A DNA stretch of 64,000 bases from Anaerolineaceae bacterium (GCA_019429225.1 JAHYJK010000001.1:38786-102785), one strand, 5' to 3'. Positions 9,307 through 18,748 are shown, counted from the stretch's first letter. Numbers and translations: made by a program. Notes: generated by a model not told the origin, from the letters alone.

Positions 9307-10373
9307 TGAAGCGATTTTTACAAATAGATCTGCAATTCTTAAAAGATGAAATTAAAACCGAAGCGAAAAGCCTCGGTTTTTCTCGTATTGGATTCACAAA
9401 CCCTGATGGTCCACTTCATTTTGACACATTTTTTGATTGGATTAATAACGGTTATGCGGCTGAGATGGAATATTTGACCCGACCAGATACCATCGCCAAG
9501 AGAAAAGATCCAAAACTTATTTTACCTGCTTGTAAATCAATAATTGTTGTCGCAATGCCTTATACACCTTCAGGTTTTGAAAAACGTGATAATAAATTTC
9601 CAAAAATTGCCAATTATGCCATTGGAGACGATTACCATATTATTATTCCAAAACTATTGGATAAACTTATTAAATTCATCGTTTCAAAAGTCAATCCGGT
9701 AGAGGTAGAATATAGAGTTTACACAGATACTGGTCCAATTCTAGAGAAAGAATTAGCCCAAAAAGCTGGTTTAGGTTGGATTGGAAAGAATACATGCCTG
9801 ATCATTCCTGGCAAAGGATCATTTTTTTTTCTTGCAGAGATTCTTATTAATCTTCCTTTTGACCCTGATATTAAATTTGAGAAAGATTTTTGTGGAAATT
9901 GCACCCGATGCATAGATAGTTGCCCAACAAATTGCATTCTACAAAATCGAACGATTGACGCCAATCGATGCATATCCTATTTAACAATTGAAAACCGGGG
10001 TTCGATACCTGAAGAATTACGAAAAAAAATAAATGGTTGGATTTTTGGGTGTGATATATGCCAACAGGTCTGTCCATGGAACATCAAGTTTTCAAAGGAA
10101 CCTGACCCAAATTTTTTTCAAACAAGTGAAAGCATAAAAAAATTTGATATCGTTTCTGATTTAAAAATAGATAAATCGGAATTCAAAAATAAATATTTAA
10201 AGTCACCCATTTATCGGGCAAAATTTGTGGGGTATAAACGGAATTTATTGGTGGCAGCTGGAAATAATTTCCATCCTAAATTGGTTGAACCTATTTATAA
10301 TATTTTGAATAATGATGAAAATCCTGAACTTCAGGAATTGGCTGCCTGGGTATTGAAAAATAAATATGAATGA
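9306..10373 (+). CDS. queG: Epoxyqueuosine reductase
   Basis: QueG carries out the last step of queuosine synthesis, reducing epoxyqueuosine to queuosine in tRNA with cobalamin and two [4Fe-4S] clusters. The 355-residue protein has the N-terminal DUF1730 region (ARRDP-like RKDPKLILPACKSIIVVAMPY), the GWIGKNTCLI segment, and ferredoxin motifs CGNCTRCIDSCPTNCI and CDICQQVCPW. A HEAT-like C-terminus (DENPELQELAAWVLKNKY) is present. The ATG overlaps the stop of the lipoprotein gene by one base (TAATG), so the two are translationally coupled. queA, another gene of the pathway, lies at 32210-33235. Confidence 0.95.
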   Translation: MKRFLQIDLQFLKDEIKTEAKSLGFSRIGFTNPDGPLHFDTFFDWINNGYAAEMEYLTRPDTIAKRKDPKLILPACKSIIVVAMPYTPSGFEKRDNKFPKIANYAIGDDYHIIIPKLLDKLIKFIVSKVNPVEVEYRVYTDTGPILEKELAQKAGLGWIGKNTCLIIPGKGSFFFLAEILINLPFDPDIKFEKDFCGNCTRCIDSCPTNCILQNRTIDANRCISYLTIENRGSIPEELRKKINGWIFGCDICQQVCPWNIKFSKEPDPNFFQTSESIKKFDIVSDLKIDKSEFKNKYLKSPIYRAKFVGYKRNLLVAAGNNFHPKLVEPIYNILNNDENPELQELAAWVLKNKYE

Positions 10374-10424
10374 TCAATCTCATTAATTTCATAGGATTTA
10401 TTTGATAATTCCTAACTTAAATAA

Positions 10425-10457
10425 TAAAAGCCCTTCGATCAACGTTAGGGCTTTTAT
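10425..10457. terminator. Bidirectional terminator between queG and the LysM gene
   Basis: The perfect inverted repeat TAAAAGCCCT / AGGGCTTTTA with a 12-base loop lies between convergent genes. It has T-runs on both strands and should serve both directions. Confidence 0.8.
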
Positions 10458-10468
10458 GGTCTTATAGG

Positions 10469-11158
10469 TTAAGGTGTTGGTGTAACTGTAGCTGGTAATG
10501 TCGGAACTGGTGTAACCAAATTTACTCTAACTTCTAAAACCTGACCCGCGAAAATTTGATTGGAATTTGTCAATTCGTTTAATTCCATTATATCTTCGAC
10601 GGTGCTCAGGAATTTTTTAGCAATTAAATCCAGGGAATCACCAAATTGAACAACGTACGTTAATTTTGTTCCCCGGGGTAAATTAGTTGGCCATGGTGTC
10701 GCCGTAGGCAATGCCTGATCAGGCGCTGGAATAATTATCTTATCTCCAGGTTGGATTGGACAGGTACCAGCATCAAAATTATTGATAGCCAATAAAACCA
10801 GGAGATCTACATCGAATGTTGCAGAAATGTCATAACAAGTGTCTCGATCAACAATCGTATATTCAATCGGTCCAGAACGCGTTGGGGTTATGGTCACGGT
10901 CGGTGTTTCAGTAGCCGTGGATGTCATTGTAAAAGTTGCTGTGGGAGGAACTTCTGTTGGGGTAAATGTCGCAGTGGAAGTTGGTGTTGAGGAGGCAAAA
11001 AGACTGATTTTTGGTGTTTCTGGTCCTACCAACCACATAACTAATAAAACGATTCCAACGATTACAAGGATTAATGCCAATCCCCAAATGATAAAGGGGA
11101 GCATTTGTTGTCTTTTCTTATAAGCAGCAATTAATTTTCTTGGATCATCTCTTTTCAT
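10469..11158 (-). CDS. Membrane-anchored protein with two LysM domains
   Basis: The 229-residue protein has a basic N-terminus (KRDDPRKLIAAYKKRQQ), one membrane segment (about 20-43), and a Thr/Pro-rich linker. Two LysM repeats follow: one at about 95-140 (YTIVDRDTCYDISATFDV... IQPGDKIIIPA) and one at about 167-212 (YVVQFGDSLDLIAKKFLS... IFAGQVLEV). The tail is Pro/Thr-rich. LysM binds N-acetylglucosamine-containing glycans, so the protein probably attaches to peptidoglycan. The first repeat carries two cysteines that could form a disulfide. It is transcribed alone, convergent with queG. Confidence 0.88.
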   Translation of the reverse strand: MKRDDPRKLIAAYKKRQQMLPFIIWGLALILVIVGIVLLVMWLVGPETPKISLFASSTPTSTATFTPTEVPPTATFTMTSTATETPTVTITPTRSGPIEYTIVDRDTCYDISATFDVDLLVLLAINNFDAGTCPIQPGDKIIIPAPDQALPTATPWPTNLPRGTKLTYVVQFGDSLDLIAKKFLSTVEDIMELNELTNSNQIFAGQVLEVRVNLVTPVPTLPATVTPTP

Positions 11159-11236
11159 TTTTTAGTCCTAAATCTCACGAAATCCTAAATTATTGAATCA
11201 TTGTATTCTGATTTCTTTATTTTTGCAATTACCACA

Positions 11237-11245
11237 TGTTATAAT
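11237..11245 (+). promoter_or_regulatory. Extended -10 promoter of the partner-switching operon
   Basis: TGTTATAAT at 11237-11245 is a perfect extended -10 (TGnTATAAT), about 60 bases before the STAS gene. No convincing -35 hexamer is seen at the right distance. Confidence 0.6.
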
Positions 11246-11303
11246 CAAAGGTACCCAAAAAATCAATCAATCTAAAATCCAAATCCAATCGGAGGCTTAA
11301 AAC

Positions 11304-11639
11304 ATGGAAATTTCTATTGCGCAATATAAACGCTGTGATGTTGTAAAGGTTGAAGGCCGTATTGACAGCGCAAGTGCTCCCCAATTACATGAAGAATTCA
11401 ATAAATTATTGGAAGACAATCACTTTCATATCGCATTTAATATGACAGATGTTAGTTTTATTTCCAGTGCTGGTCTTCGCGTATTGATTTCAACACAAAA
11501 GAATTGTAAAAGATTTAATCGTGGTGAATTAGTGCTCTCAAATGTTCCTGAAAATATCAAAGCAGCATTGGACCTGGCTGGATTTACAGCGTTGTTTAAG
11601 ATTTTTGACAGTGAAGTAGCTGCCGTAGGAAATTTTTAA
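11304..11639 (+). CDS. STAS-domain anti-sigma factor antagonist
   Basis: This 111-residue single STAS domain resembles SpoIIAA/RsbV. The motif SFISSAGLRVLIS contains the expected phosphorylatable serine (Ser55 by alignment to the family). In partner switching the unphosphorylated form binds the anti-sigma kinase; phosphorylation releases it. It is followed by the kinase and phosphatase genes. A good SD (GGAGG) precedes the ATG. No sigma factor gene is adjacent, so the final target is not visible here. Confidence 0.92.
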   Translation: MEISIAQYKRCDVVKVEGRIDSASAPQLHEEFNKLLEDNHFHIAFNMTDVSFISSAGLRVLISTQKNCKRFNRGELVLSNVPENIKAALDLAGFTALFKIFDSEVAAVGNF

Positions 11640-11655
11640 TAAATATTTCATTACC

Positions 11656-12066
11656 ATGAAAACATTGACTTTTCCTGGTAGTTATTCCAGTCTGGTGAAG
11701 ATTGGTGAATTTGTAACCCAAGCAGCAAAATCTATTGGATTTGATGGGTTTGAGCTATATAAAATAGAAACCGCTGTTGATGAAGCATGTTCTAATATTA
11801 TTGAACATGCATACGGGCAGGAAGATATTGGGGATATTGTAATATCTGTTGTCACGGATCTCGACAAAATTACGATTACATTAACTGATTTTGGAGAACC
11901 ATTCGATCCCAAATATGTTAAGCAACCTAATCTAGATGCAGATCTTCAAGATCGCGAGGACCATGGATTGGGCATTTACATGATGAAACAGTGGATGGAT
12001 GTTGTGGTCTTTGATACTCTTAAAGATAAAAATGTCCTGACTTTGGTAAAGCATTTAAAGGATTGA
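11656..12066 (+). CDS. Anti-sigma regulatory factor, serine kinase (RsbW/SpoIIAB-like)
   Basis: A GHKL-type ATPase domain of 136 residues. The N-box ETAVDEACSNIIEHAYG, the G1-type DFGEPFDP and the G2-type DHGLGIYMMKQWMD are all present. Members phosphorylate a STAS antagonist and bind a sigma factor or another partner. It lies 16 bases after the STAS gene and its TGA overlaps the TTG start of the phosphatase gene, so the three form one operon. The family and context make the role clear, but the partner is unknown. Confidence 0.9.
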   Translation: MKTLTFPGSYSSLVKIGEFVTQAAKSIGFDGFELYKIETAVDEACSNIIEHAYGQEDIGDIVISVVTDLDKITITLTDFGEPFDPKYVKQPNLDADLQDREDHGLGIYMMKQWMDVVVFDTLKDKNVLTLVKHLKD

Positions 12067-15000
12067 CTTTGTCCTCATCAAGCGAATTGCAAGCTATTCC
12101 AGAATGGAAACAATATCTTCGATTTGGTGAACGTCTACTGGATCAACCATCTGTAGATAAACAGTGTGCATTTATTCAGGAAACAATAAAAGATTTATTG
12201 GGCGCAGAAGCTACTGTCTGGCTATCAGAGCCTTATTTCCCATTACCTGGCGATCAGAAAAAACCAATTCTTCCAGATGCACCTGTCTCTGAATTGGTAA
12301 GAAAAACTTTTACTCAACAATTAATTAATTTTGATCAGGGAATTAATATACCCTTTATTGGAAACAATAATTCTTCAAAACCTACTCACATTGCAATCCC
12401 ATTAATCAGCCAGGATAACATGTTAGGAATTCTCGAAGTCAAACGAGAAAATAGTCATTCATTTGATCAACTTGAAATAAATTTTCTGGAGGGTTTTTCT
12501 ACTCACGCAGCAGTCTCTATGCAGATCATACGACAGGTTACACTGAAAAATTGGCGCATGGAGCAACTATCTCTTGTACGAAAAGTTTCAGAACAAATAG
12601 CCAATGTACATGATCTCAAATCTCTGTGTGAAAAAATTACAAGTTTGATACAAAAAACATTTGGTTATTATTTTGTAGCAATTTTTCTCTTAAATGGGAA
12701 AACAAGATCGTTAGAATTAAAAGCTTCAACCAGTGCTTTAGAACCTGATTTGGCTTTACCACCTTCAATTATGAGTATTGGTGAAGGCATAATAGGTTAT
12801 GTAGCCCGTAATGGAAAGGAACTCATAGCACCTGATGTGACAATTGAACCTTTGTATAAACCCTATGCAAATTTACCAAACACAAAAAGTGAAGCTACTT
12901 TTCCATTAAAAATAGACAAGAAAACGCTTGGCGTTCTTGATATTCAAAGTAATCAATTGGATGCATTCAGTGAAAATGATGTAATTGTGTTAAGTGCTCT
13001 GGCAAATTCTATAGCCATCGCTGTTCAGGATGCAGAGTTATATGGCTCCCTATCCCAACGTGCAGAGCAAATCTCTATTATTTTTGAAGTAAGTCAGGCG
13101 ATCAATTCCTTCCTGGATTTAGACGAATTACTGGAAAAAATCATCCAAATTATCATTAAACGGTTTGGGTTTAAGTACGTCCATATCTTCACAGTCCATG
13201 CAGGTAGAAGAAAAATATTTTATCAAGCTGGATCATTACCAGAAAGTAAAGATTTAGTTGAAAAAGGATTTTCTTTTGATCTGGATGAAGATGGGATTAT
13301 CTCCTGGGTAGCACAAAATGGAATTATTGCTATTTCCAATGACATCAGTCAAGATGAAAGATTTGGAAAACAAACTGTTCCAACTCATGACTACTATTCA
13401 GAATTAGTCGTGCCATTAATCTATGGTGGAGAGATTCTTGGTGTTCTGGTTATTCAAAGTGAAATAAAAAATGCCATTGATGAGCATGATTTATTCATAT
13501 TTGAGGCAATTGCTTCAACAATTTCATCAGCGCTCCGAAATGCTTTCCTTTTCCGCTCAGAACAATGGCGACATCAGGTTGCAGAATCATTCAGATCCGT
13601 TATTAGTATGATTTCTGCGAATACTGCACTGGACACTTTGTTGTGTAATATTCTTGAAAAGTTAAATCAGAATTTGCCATGTGATGCCTCCGCCGTCTGG
13701 CTTCTTGATAATCGATATGATCATCTTGATGAATTAAACCCAAAAACACTCTCACTTGCCGCTACCTGGAATATTTCGAAAGAAAAATTAATAACTGCTT
13801 TGTCAAAAGAACCTGGAACCTGGGAATTAATGGAAATTGCATTAAAAGATACCGAACCAACCATCCGATCCGAAGAACATCCATATGGTCCCTTAGGTAT
13901 CGCCCTCGATTTTCCTTCTGATTATTCTTCCATTGCTGCACCTTTACGAATTGGCGACCAGATTCTGGGTCTATTAACATTAGCGCATAATACGTCCAGA
14001 AGATATGGCGATGAAGCCAAAATCATAAGTATAACTTTCGCAAATTATGCTGCTGTAGCCATAAATAACGCCAGATTGTATACCGATGCTCAGGAACAAG
14101 CCTGGATGTCGACAGTGATGTTGCAGGTATCTCAAACCTGTCAAAATAGTGAGACAACCGAAGATTTGCTGGAATCTATGGTTCGTCTAACACCTTTACT
14201 GGTTGGGGTCAAAAAGTGTGCTTTTTATTTATGGAACCCTTATGAGAATTATTTCTTTCTCAAATCTGAGTATGGTTTTAGCTCACCTCCTAACCCGGTA
14301 TGGAACAAAGATGTGCCGGCAGCTTTTCAAGTACTGAATTCATATAACCCGATATATATTCAAGATTTAACAGAGGAATTGCACTTCGAGAATAATGATG
14401 AATCTTTACAAAACAGTACGATCATGTTGCTTCCATTACGTGCTCGCGGGGACCTATTAGGTTCATTCCTCGTTTTTCATGAAAATAAAAATCCTACATT
14501 GGAGAATAACCTATCCAATGACACACTTTCAATCCTTCAAGGAATTGTCCAACAGACGGCTGTTTCGCTTGATAATATGCGCTTGATTGAAGCCAGGCAA
14601 GAGGAAGCATATATCACCGCAGTTCTGCTACAGGTTGCCCAGGCTGTTGTTACCCAACCGAATCTATCAGATACATTTGACACGATCGTTAATCTGCTAC
14701 CCATTCTGATTGGTGTGAATGCCTGCATCATCTATATGCCGGATGACGACGATGATCAAAGTTTCAAAGCAGTTGGTGTCTATTCAGATAACGATGAGCA
14801 CACTTCCATTTTTACCTCTCAAGAATTCTGTGAAAAAAATCCCCTGCTTAATTTTGTCTCAAAATTCAACCAGATTGCCTATACATTCATCACAAATGAA
14901 GAATTCGAAACGGAATGCATTAAGAATTTAAAACCATTACCTTACATTCAAGAAATGAAAATTGATGTCCCTGACCACATGTTAATTGCCTTTCCGATCA

Positions 15001-15896
15001 ATCTCAAGGGGGAATTATTAGGGATTTTATTAACAAAAGAAGATAATCTATCAGCCCAATATTTTGAGAAAAGGGTTGAACTATTAAATGGGGTATCCCA
15101 GGAAATTTCATTAGCAATTCAAAATTATTTCCTACAAAAAGATATCGTAAAAAGAGAAAAACTCGAGCAGGAAATACAACTGGCACGACAAATTCAAAAA
15201 ACCTTCCTGCCTGATTCTTTGCCTGTTCTTCCTGGATGGCAAATTCAAACACGATGGGAAACTGCTTTACAGGTTGGCGGAGATTTTTACGATATTATTT
15301 TCCTTCCAAACCATCGCGTTGGTTTGGTAATCGCCGATGTAGCCGATAAAGGTTTGGCTGCATCCTTATACATGACAGTTTCAAGAACTCTCATCCGCGC
15401 CTTTGGTCAGACGATTGCTGATCCGGGTGGAGTACTCAACGCCGTGAATAATTTACTGGTAGGTGATACCCCCAGTGGTATGTTTGTGACAGCAGTATTT
15501 GCAATCCTGGATTTAAAAACAGGAAAATTGATCTTTGCTAATGCTGGCCATAACCGGCCAATTGTAATTCGATCTCACAAATCATTAACCGAAGAATTAC
15601 CACAAGGCGACATGGCACTCGGTGTCATGGAAGATGTGCAATATAGGAACATGGAATTTTCAATTGAACCTGGAGATTTAATTTTATTCTATACGGATGG
15701 ACTCACAGAAACTTTTTCGATGGATGATGAGCAGTATGGAGTAATGCGGTCAATTGAATTCTTAAAACAAAACCATCATCTCAACATTAATGAAATACTG
15801 GATAAACTTGACCTTGAATTGCATGATTTTCGGGAAGGTCAACCACCCAGTGACGATTTAACGATGATCGGACTAAAAAGAGAAGAGATGCCTTAA
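12063..15896 (+). CDS. Multi-GAF SpoIIE/RsbU-type serine phosphatase
   Basis: The 1277-residue protein carries a string of about six GAF-like sensor modules (roughly residues 20-160, 170-335, 345-500, 510-680, 690-840 and 850-1020). A short coiled segment (EKLEQEIQLARQIQKTFLP) leads to a C-terminal PP2C/SpoIIE domain (about 1060-1275) with metal-binding VGGDFYDII, IADVADKGLAAS, NAGHNRP, LILFYTDGLTE and PPSDDLTMI. It would dephosphorylate the STAS protein encoded upstream in response to ligands bound by the GAF domains. No signal peptide or membrane segment is seen. The likely start is a TTG at 12063 overlapping the kinase stop; a TTG at 12069 is an alternative. Confidence 0.9.
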   Translation: MTLSSSSELQAIPEWKQYLRFGERLLDQPSVDKQCAFIQETIKDLLGAEATVWLSEPYFPLPGDQKKPILPDAPVSELVRKTFTQQLINFDQGINIPFIGNNNSSKPTHIAIPLISQDNMLGILEVKRENSHSFDQLEINFLEGFSTHAAVSMQIIRQVTLKNWRMEQLSLVRKVSEQIANVHDLKSLCEKITSLIQKTFGYYFVAIFLLNGKTRSLELKASTSALEPDLALPPSIMSIGEGIIGYVARNGKELIAPDVTIEPLYKPYANLPNTKSEATFPLKIDKKTLGVLDIQSNQLDAFSENDVIVLSALANSIAIAVQDAELYGSLSQRAEQISIIFEVSQAINSFLDLDELLEKIIQIIIKRFGFKYVHIFTVHAGRRKIFYQAGSLPESKDLVEKGFSFDLDEDGIISWVAQNGIIAISNDISQDERFGKQTVPTHDYYSELVVPLIYGGEILGVLVIQSEIKNAIDEHDLFIFEAIASTISSALRNAFLFRSEQWRHQVAESFRSVISMISANTALDTLLCNILEKLNQNLPCDASAVWLLDNRYDHLDELNPKTLSLAATWNISKEKLITALSKEPGTWELMEIALKDTEPTIRSEEHPYGPLGIALDFPSDYSSIAAPLRIGDQILGLLTLAHNTSRRYGDEAKIISITFANYAAVAINNARLYTDAQEQAWMSTVMLQVSQTCQNSETTEDLLESMVRLTPLLVGVKKCAFYLWNPYENYFFLKSEYGFSSPPNPVWNKDVPAAFQVLNSYNPIYIQDLTEELHFENNDESLQNSTIMLLPLRARGDLLGSFLVFHENKNPTLENNLSNDTLSILQGIVQQTAVSLDNMRLIEARQEEAYITAVLLQVAQAVVTQPNLSDTFDTIVNLLPILIGVNACIIYMPDDDDDQSFKAVGVYSDNDEHTSIFTSQEFCEKNPLLNFVSKFNQIAYTFITNEEFETECIKNLKPLPYIQEMKIDVPDHMLIAFPINLKGELLGILLTKEDNLSAQYFEKRVELLNGVSQEISLAIQNYFLQKDIVKREKLEQEIQLARQIQKTFLPDSLPVLPGWQIQTRWETALQVGGDFYDIIFLPNHRVGLVIADVADKGLAASLYMTVSRTLIRAFGQTIADPGGVLNAVNNLLVGDTPSGMFVTAVFAILDLKTGKLIFANAGHNRPIVIRSHKSLTEELPQGDMALGVMEDVQYRNMEFSIEPGDLILFYTDGLTETFSMDDEQYGVMRSIEFLKQNHHLNINEILDKLDLELHDFREGQPPSDDLTMIGLKREEMP

Positions 15897-16276
15897 TTTT
15901 GGTCTGAGAAAAATAATTCGTACCAGATTTTCCAGTTAGGCAATGGCTTGGTCTCAACAGTAGGTTGCAAAACAGGTGTTGGTGTCAATTCAGAAGAAGA
16001 TAATGGAACAATTAATACCTCGCCAGGTTTTACCATATACCCCTTTTCTCTGGCATATTCCTCCACTGCAACTTCAGATGTAGCATATCCAATCTGTGTC
16101 TCTATATGGCTGTTGGTGATGCGTAAAGAAACAACTTCGGTCTGCATTAAATTGTTCTGATCACTTAACTTGGATAATTCATTGTACCTGGCACTCAATC
16201 CCATTAATAAAAAGAAAATGACCACCAGCGCAATATATATCGAAAATTTCCGAAAATCAATTTGCAGATTTTTCAC
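15893..16276 (-). CDS. FtsB/DivIC-like septum formation initiator
   Basis: The 127-residue protein has a short cytoplasmic N-terminus, one membrane helix (about 12-29), a coiled coil (about 33-65, LSKLSDQNNLMQTEVVSLR) and a region ending YAREKGYMVKPGEVLIVPL. This matches the FtsB/DivIC family, bitopic proteins that join FtsL and FtsQ in the divisome. A Thr/Pro-rich extension at the C-terminus (about 95-127) is longer than usual. It is convergent with the phosphatase gene, the two ends overlapping by 4 bases. Confidence 0.8.
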   Translation of the reverse strand: MKNLQIDFRKFSIYIALVVIFFLLMGLSARYNELSKLSDQNNLMQTEVVSLRITNSHIETQIGYATSEVAVEEYAREKGYMVKPGEVLIVPLSSSELTPTPVLQPTVETKPLPNWKIWYELFFSDQN

Positions 16277-16382
16277 CTTAACTCATTATGCCTCATTTAT
16301 AATTTTATCAAAGATACATATTCTATGCCAAGTTAAGCAATTATTTAGAAATTAATATCAATGAGTACTTAAACAAAAAAAG

Positions 16383-16466
<84 letters not shown>

Positions 16467-16484
16467 TCTTTATGAACGCTTTGA

Positions 16485-16512
16485 ATTTTATCGGAATAAT
16501 GATTTTTGTCAA
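16485..16512 (-). promoter_or_regulatory. Promoter of tRNA-Leu
   Basis: On the reverse strand TTGACA (16507-16512) is followed after 16 bases by TAAAAT (16485-16490), about 18 bases before the tRNA 5' end. This is a strong sigma-70-type match. The remaining bases up to the LCP gene (16513-16725) show no other clear element. Confidence 0.7.
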
Positions 16513-16725
16513 CCTTTTATTAAGAACCATGCTTCTCATCGAAAGTATAATAATTAGAATTGCTGAACCATTATCCTATTTCAAAAACTTAAAGACGATT
16601 TTCAAGAATTTCAAATAGAAAAAGGAACCAATTAGCACTATACAACGTCTTAGAAAAGTGAATTTAATTTTAGATATACTTAGATTAGAGTTTACAATAA
16701 TATAGGTTTGAGTTCTAAAAAACAA

Positions 16726-17751
16726 ATGATTATGAAAAAAAGCGCAATTATTATATTCAGCCTAATGATTATTCTGACTGCCTGTAATTTACCAGGTTTA
16801 GGCAATTATGTAACCTTGCCATCAGGTTCTAAAGTGAAATGGGTGAAACTCGATCCAAATGGATCACCTACGGCAACTCCTTTTTTACCTATCATGGAAG
16901 AAGTGGTTACCCCAAATCCTGAAACTGACAAAACTGAAGGTGAAATAGCTGTTCCAACTGAGTACAAACCGCAAAGGCCAGAAGGACAGGTAAACATTTT
17001 AGTTTTAGGTTCTGACTATCGTCCGGAATCAGGATATCGAACAGATGTGTTCATGTTGCTCTCAATATATCCAAAAGAAGGTACTGCTTCCATTCTCTCA
17101 TTTCCACGTGATCTATACGTCTATCTTCCCGGTATCGGAAATCAAAGAATCAACGTAGCACAACCTTTTGGCGGTTTTGCATTAAGTAAGGCGACGCTGG
17201 AAGAAAATTTTGGTGTTACAGCAGATCACTACATCATGACTAATTTCCAGGGTTTCAAAGGAATTATTAACAGTCTCGGTGGAATTACTGTAAATGTAGG
17301 ATCATATCTTTCGGATCATTGTGAATTACCACAGGGGGATGCCTCAAAGAATTGCACTGTTTACGCCGGTCCAAACTATATGAATGGTGATACTGCACTC
17401 TGGTATGTACGATCACGTTACACGTCCAGTGATTTTGACCGGACGAGACGTGCACAAGAAGTAATGTTTGCAATTTTTGAAAAATTAATGTCTCTGGATG
17501 CCCTTTCTCGAGTACCGGAGTTATACAATTTATATCTGAGTTCTGTGGAAACAGATCTGGGATTAACAGACATCGTTCCACTTATGCCTGTCACCAGTCA
17601 AATTCTTTCAGATCCATCCAGATTACGCCGTTATGCGATTGGTGAGGAACATGTCTCACATTATGTACTTCCCAATTCTGGTGCGAATGTTTTAATACCA
17701 AACTATGAATTGATCGAACAGATTATAATCGACTCAGCTTTTACACCCTGA
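16726..17751 (+). CDS. LytR-CpsA-Psr (LCP) family lipoprotein
   Basis: LCP enzymes transfer polyprenyl-linked glycopolymers such as wall polysaccharides to peptidoglycan or proteins outside the membrane. The LCP domain (about residues 85-260) shows VNILVLGSDYRPESGYRTDVFML, SFPRDLYVYLPG with the conserved Arg/Asp, RINVAQPFGG, a VNVGSYLSD segment, and the SDFDRTRRAQEV motif that contacts the pyrophosphate lipid. The N-terminus has a lipoprotein-type signal (LTAC), unusual because many LCP proteins have a plain membrane helix. The start is uncertain: a TTG at 16708 and ATGs at 16726 and 16732 are in frame. I prefer an ATG. Confidence 0.9.
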   Translation: MIMKKSAIIIFSLMIILTACNLPGLGNYVTLPSGSKVKWVKLDPNGSPTATPFLPIMEEVVTPNPETDKTEGEIAVPTEYKPQRPEGQVNILVLGSDYRPESGYRTDVFMLLSIYPKEGTASILSFPRDLYVYLPGIGNQRINVAQPFGGFALSKATLEENFGVTADHYIMTNFQGFKGIINSLGGITVNVGSYLSDHCELPQGDASKNCTVYAGPNYMNGDTALWYVRSRYTSSDFDRTRRAQEVMFAIFEKLMSLDALSRVPELYNLYLSSVETDLGLTDIVPLMPVTSQILSDPSRLRRYAIGEEHVSHYVLPNSGANVLIPNYELIEQIIIDSAFTP

Positions 17752-17786
17752 TAGACAGAATTCAATTCTGAATTTTCCTGGATCAA

Positions 17787-17815
17787 TTGACAAAACCAAC
17801 AAAAAAGTGTAAATT
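17787..17815 (+). promoter_or_regulatory. Promoter upstream of the recombinase-fold gene
   Basis: TTGACA at 17787-17792, a 17-base spacer, TAAATT at 17810-17815. It lies between the LCP gene and the ATG at 17846. The 15-base palindrome CAGAATTCAATTCTG (17756-17770) just upstream, followed by AATTTT, may close the LCP transcript. Confidence 0.55.
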
Positions 17816-17845
17816 CATAATATCTATACGAAATTTGAGGTGATT

Positions 17846-18748
17846 ATGAAAACACAATCTGATTTTGAATCACATATCCATTCATCTACCCCCCTTAACC
17901 CCGCTATTCAAGCCTGGGAAATTTTTCTGCAAGACCAGGATAAATCCCCTTTTACCGTAAAAGCTTTTATCAATGATTTGCAATTGTTAGCCAGCTTTAT
18001 TCCTCCAGATAAAGCTATCGGATCAATAACAACCAATGATTTGAATCTTTTCCTTAAATGGCTGGAAAATGGTCGTGGAGTCCCCTGTAGCCCTAAAAGT
18101 CTGTCGCGAAGAATCACATCTATTAAAGCTTTTTTCCGGTGGTTGCATAACAATGGCAGAATTTCCATCAATCCGGCAGAAAGAGTTGTTCAAAAATCCG
18201 TCATCAGTCCATTGCCAGAGGTATTAACACCGGCAGAAACTGAATTATTATTGGAAATTGCCAATCGTTTTCGCAATTCGACCAAACCTGATACCCGATA
18301 TTTCACTTTACTCAAATTATTATTTGAAACTGGCATAAAAAAAGGTGAATGTCTGATGCTTGGGTTAAATCATATTGATTTAAGTTCACCAAATGGACCA
18401 TTCATCTTCGTTCGCTACAATAATCCAAACTATCGCTATAAAGAAAGAAAAATACCTGTCTCCCCAGAATGGGTAGCAGCTTATCAGGAATATTTATCAC
18501 AATTTAATCCCAAAGATCAGGTCTTTCCGTGGTCGCCCCGTCGTTTAGAATACATATTGGAAGATTTGAGTAATGAAGCAGGTTTAGAAAAACACCTATC
18601 GTTTGACATGTGTCGTTGGACCTGCGCTGTTAATGATTACAGCTCAGAGATGGAGAAGGACGCAATCCGCCAGAAGCTAGGGATATCTAAGATTCAGTGG
18701 AGAGAGATCGGGCAGAAATTAGAGCGGTTGTCCCAAAAGTATTCTTAA
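17846..18748 (+). CDS. Tyrosine-recombinase-fold protein lacking catalytic residues
   Basis: The 300-residue protein has both parts of a XerC/D-like tyrosine recombinase: a SAM-like core-binding domain (about 15-115, with SPKSLSRRITSIKAFFRWL) and a catalytic-fold domain (about 125-290). The active site is mostly lost. The Arg-I position is Lys165 (TGIKKGE in place of TGLRxSE). The HxxR box reads DMCR, with Asp in place of His. The LGH...Y segment reads LGISKIQWREIG, with neither His nor nucleophilic Tyr. The hairpin Lys (YKERK) and second Arg remain. It may bind DNA without cutting it. The ATG at 17846 has TTGAGG upstream; a GTG at 17840 is less likely. It converges with tilS, stop codons overlapping. 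Confidence 0.75.
   Translation: MKTQSDFESHIHSSTPLNPAIQAWEIFLQDQDKSPFTVKAFINDLQLLASFIPPDKAIGSITTNDLNLFLKWLENGRGVPCSPKSLSRRITSIKAFFRWLHNNGRISINPAERVVQKSVISPLPEVLTPAETELLLEIANRFRNSTKPDTRYFTLLKLLFETGIKKGECLMLGLNHIDLSSPNGPFIFVRYNNPNYRYKERKIPVSPEWVAAYQEYLSQFNPKDQVFPWSPRRLEYILEDLSNEAGLEKHLSFDMCRWTCAVNDYSSEMEKDAIRQKLGISKIQWREIGQKLERLSQKYS

Noticed and set aside
10839..11123. 94-residue forward ORF rich in Val
   Set aside because: It is the antisense reading of the Thr/Pro-rich linker of the LysM protein; low-complexity codons keep the other frame open.
17787..18748. Integrative element or att site around the recombinase-like gene
   Set aside because: No direct repeats, cargo genes or tRNA junction adjoin it, and the protein lacks catalytic residues.
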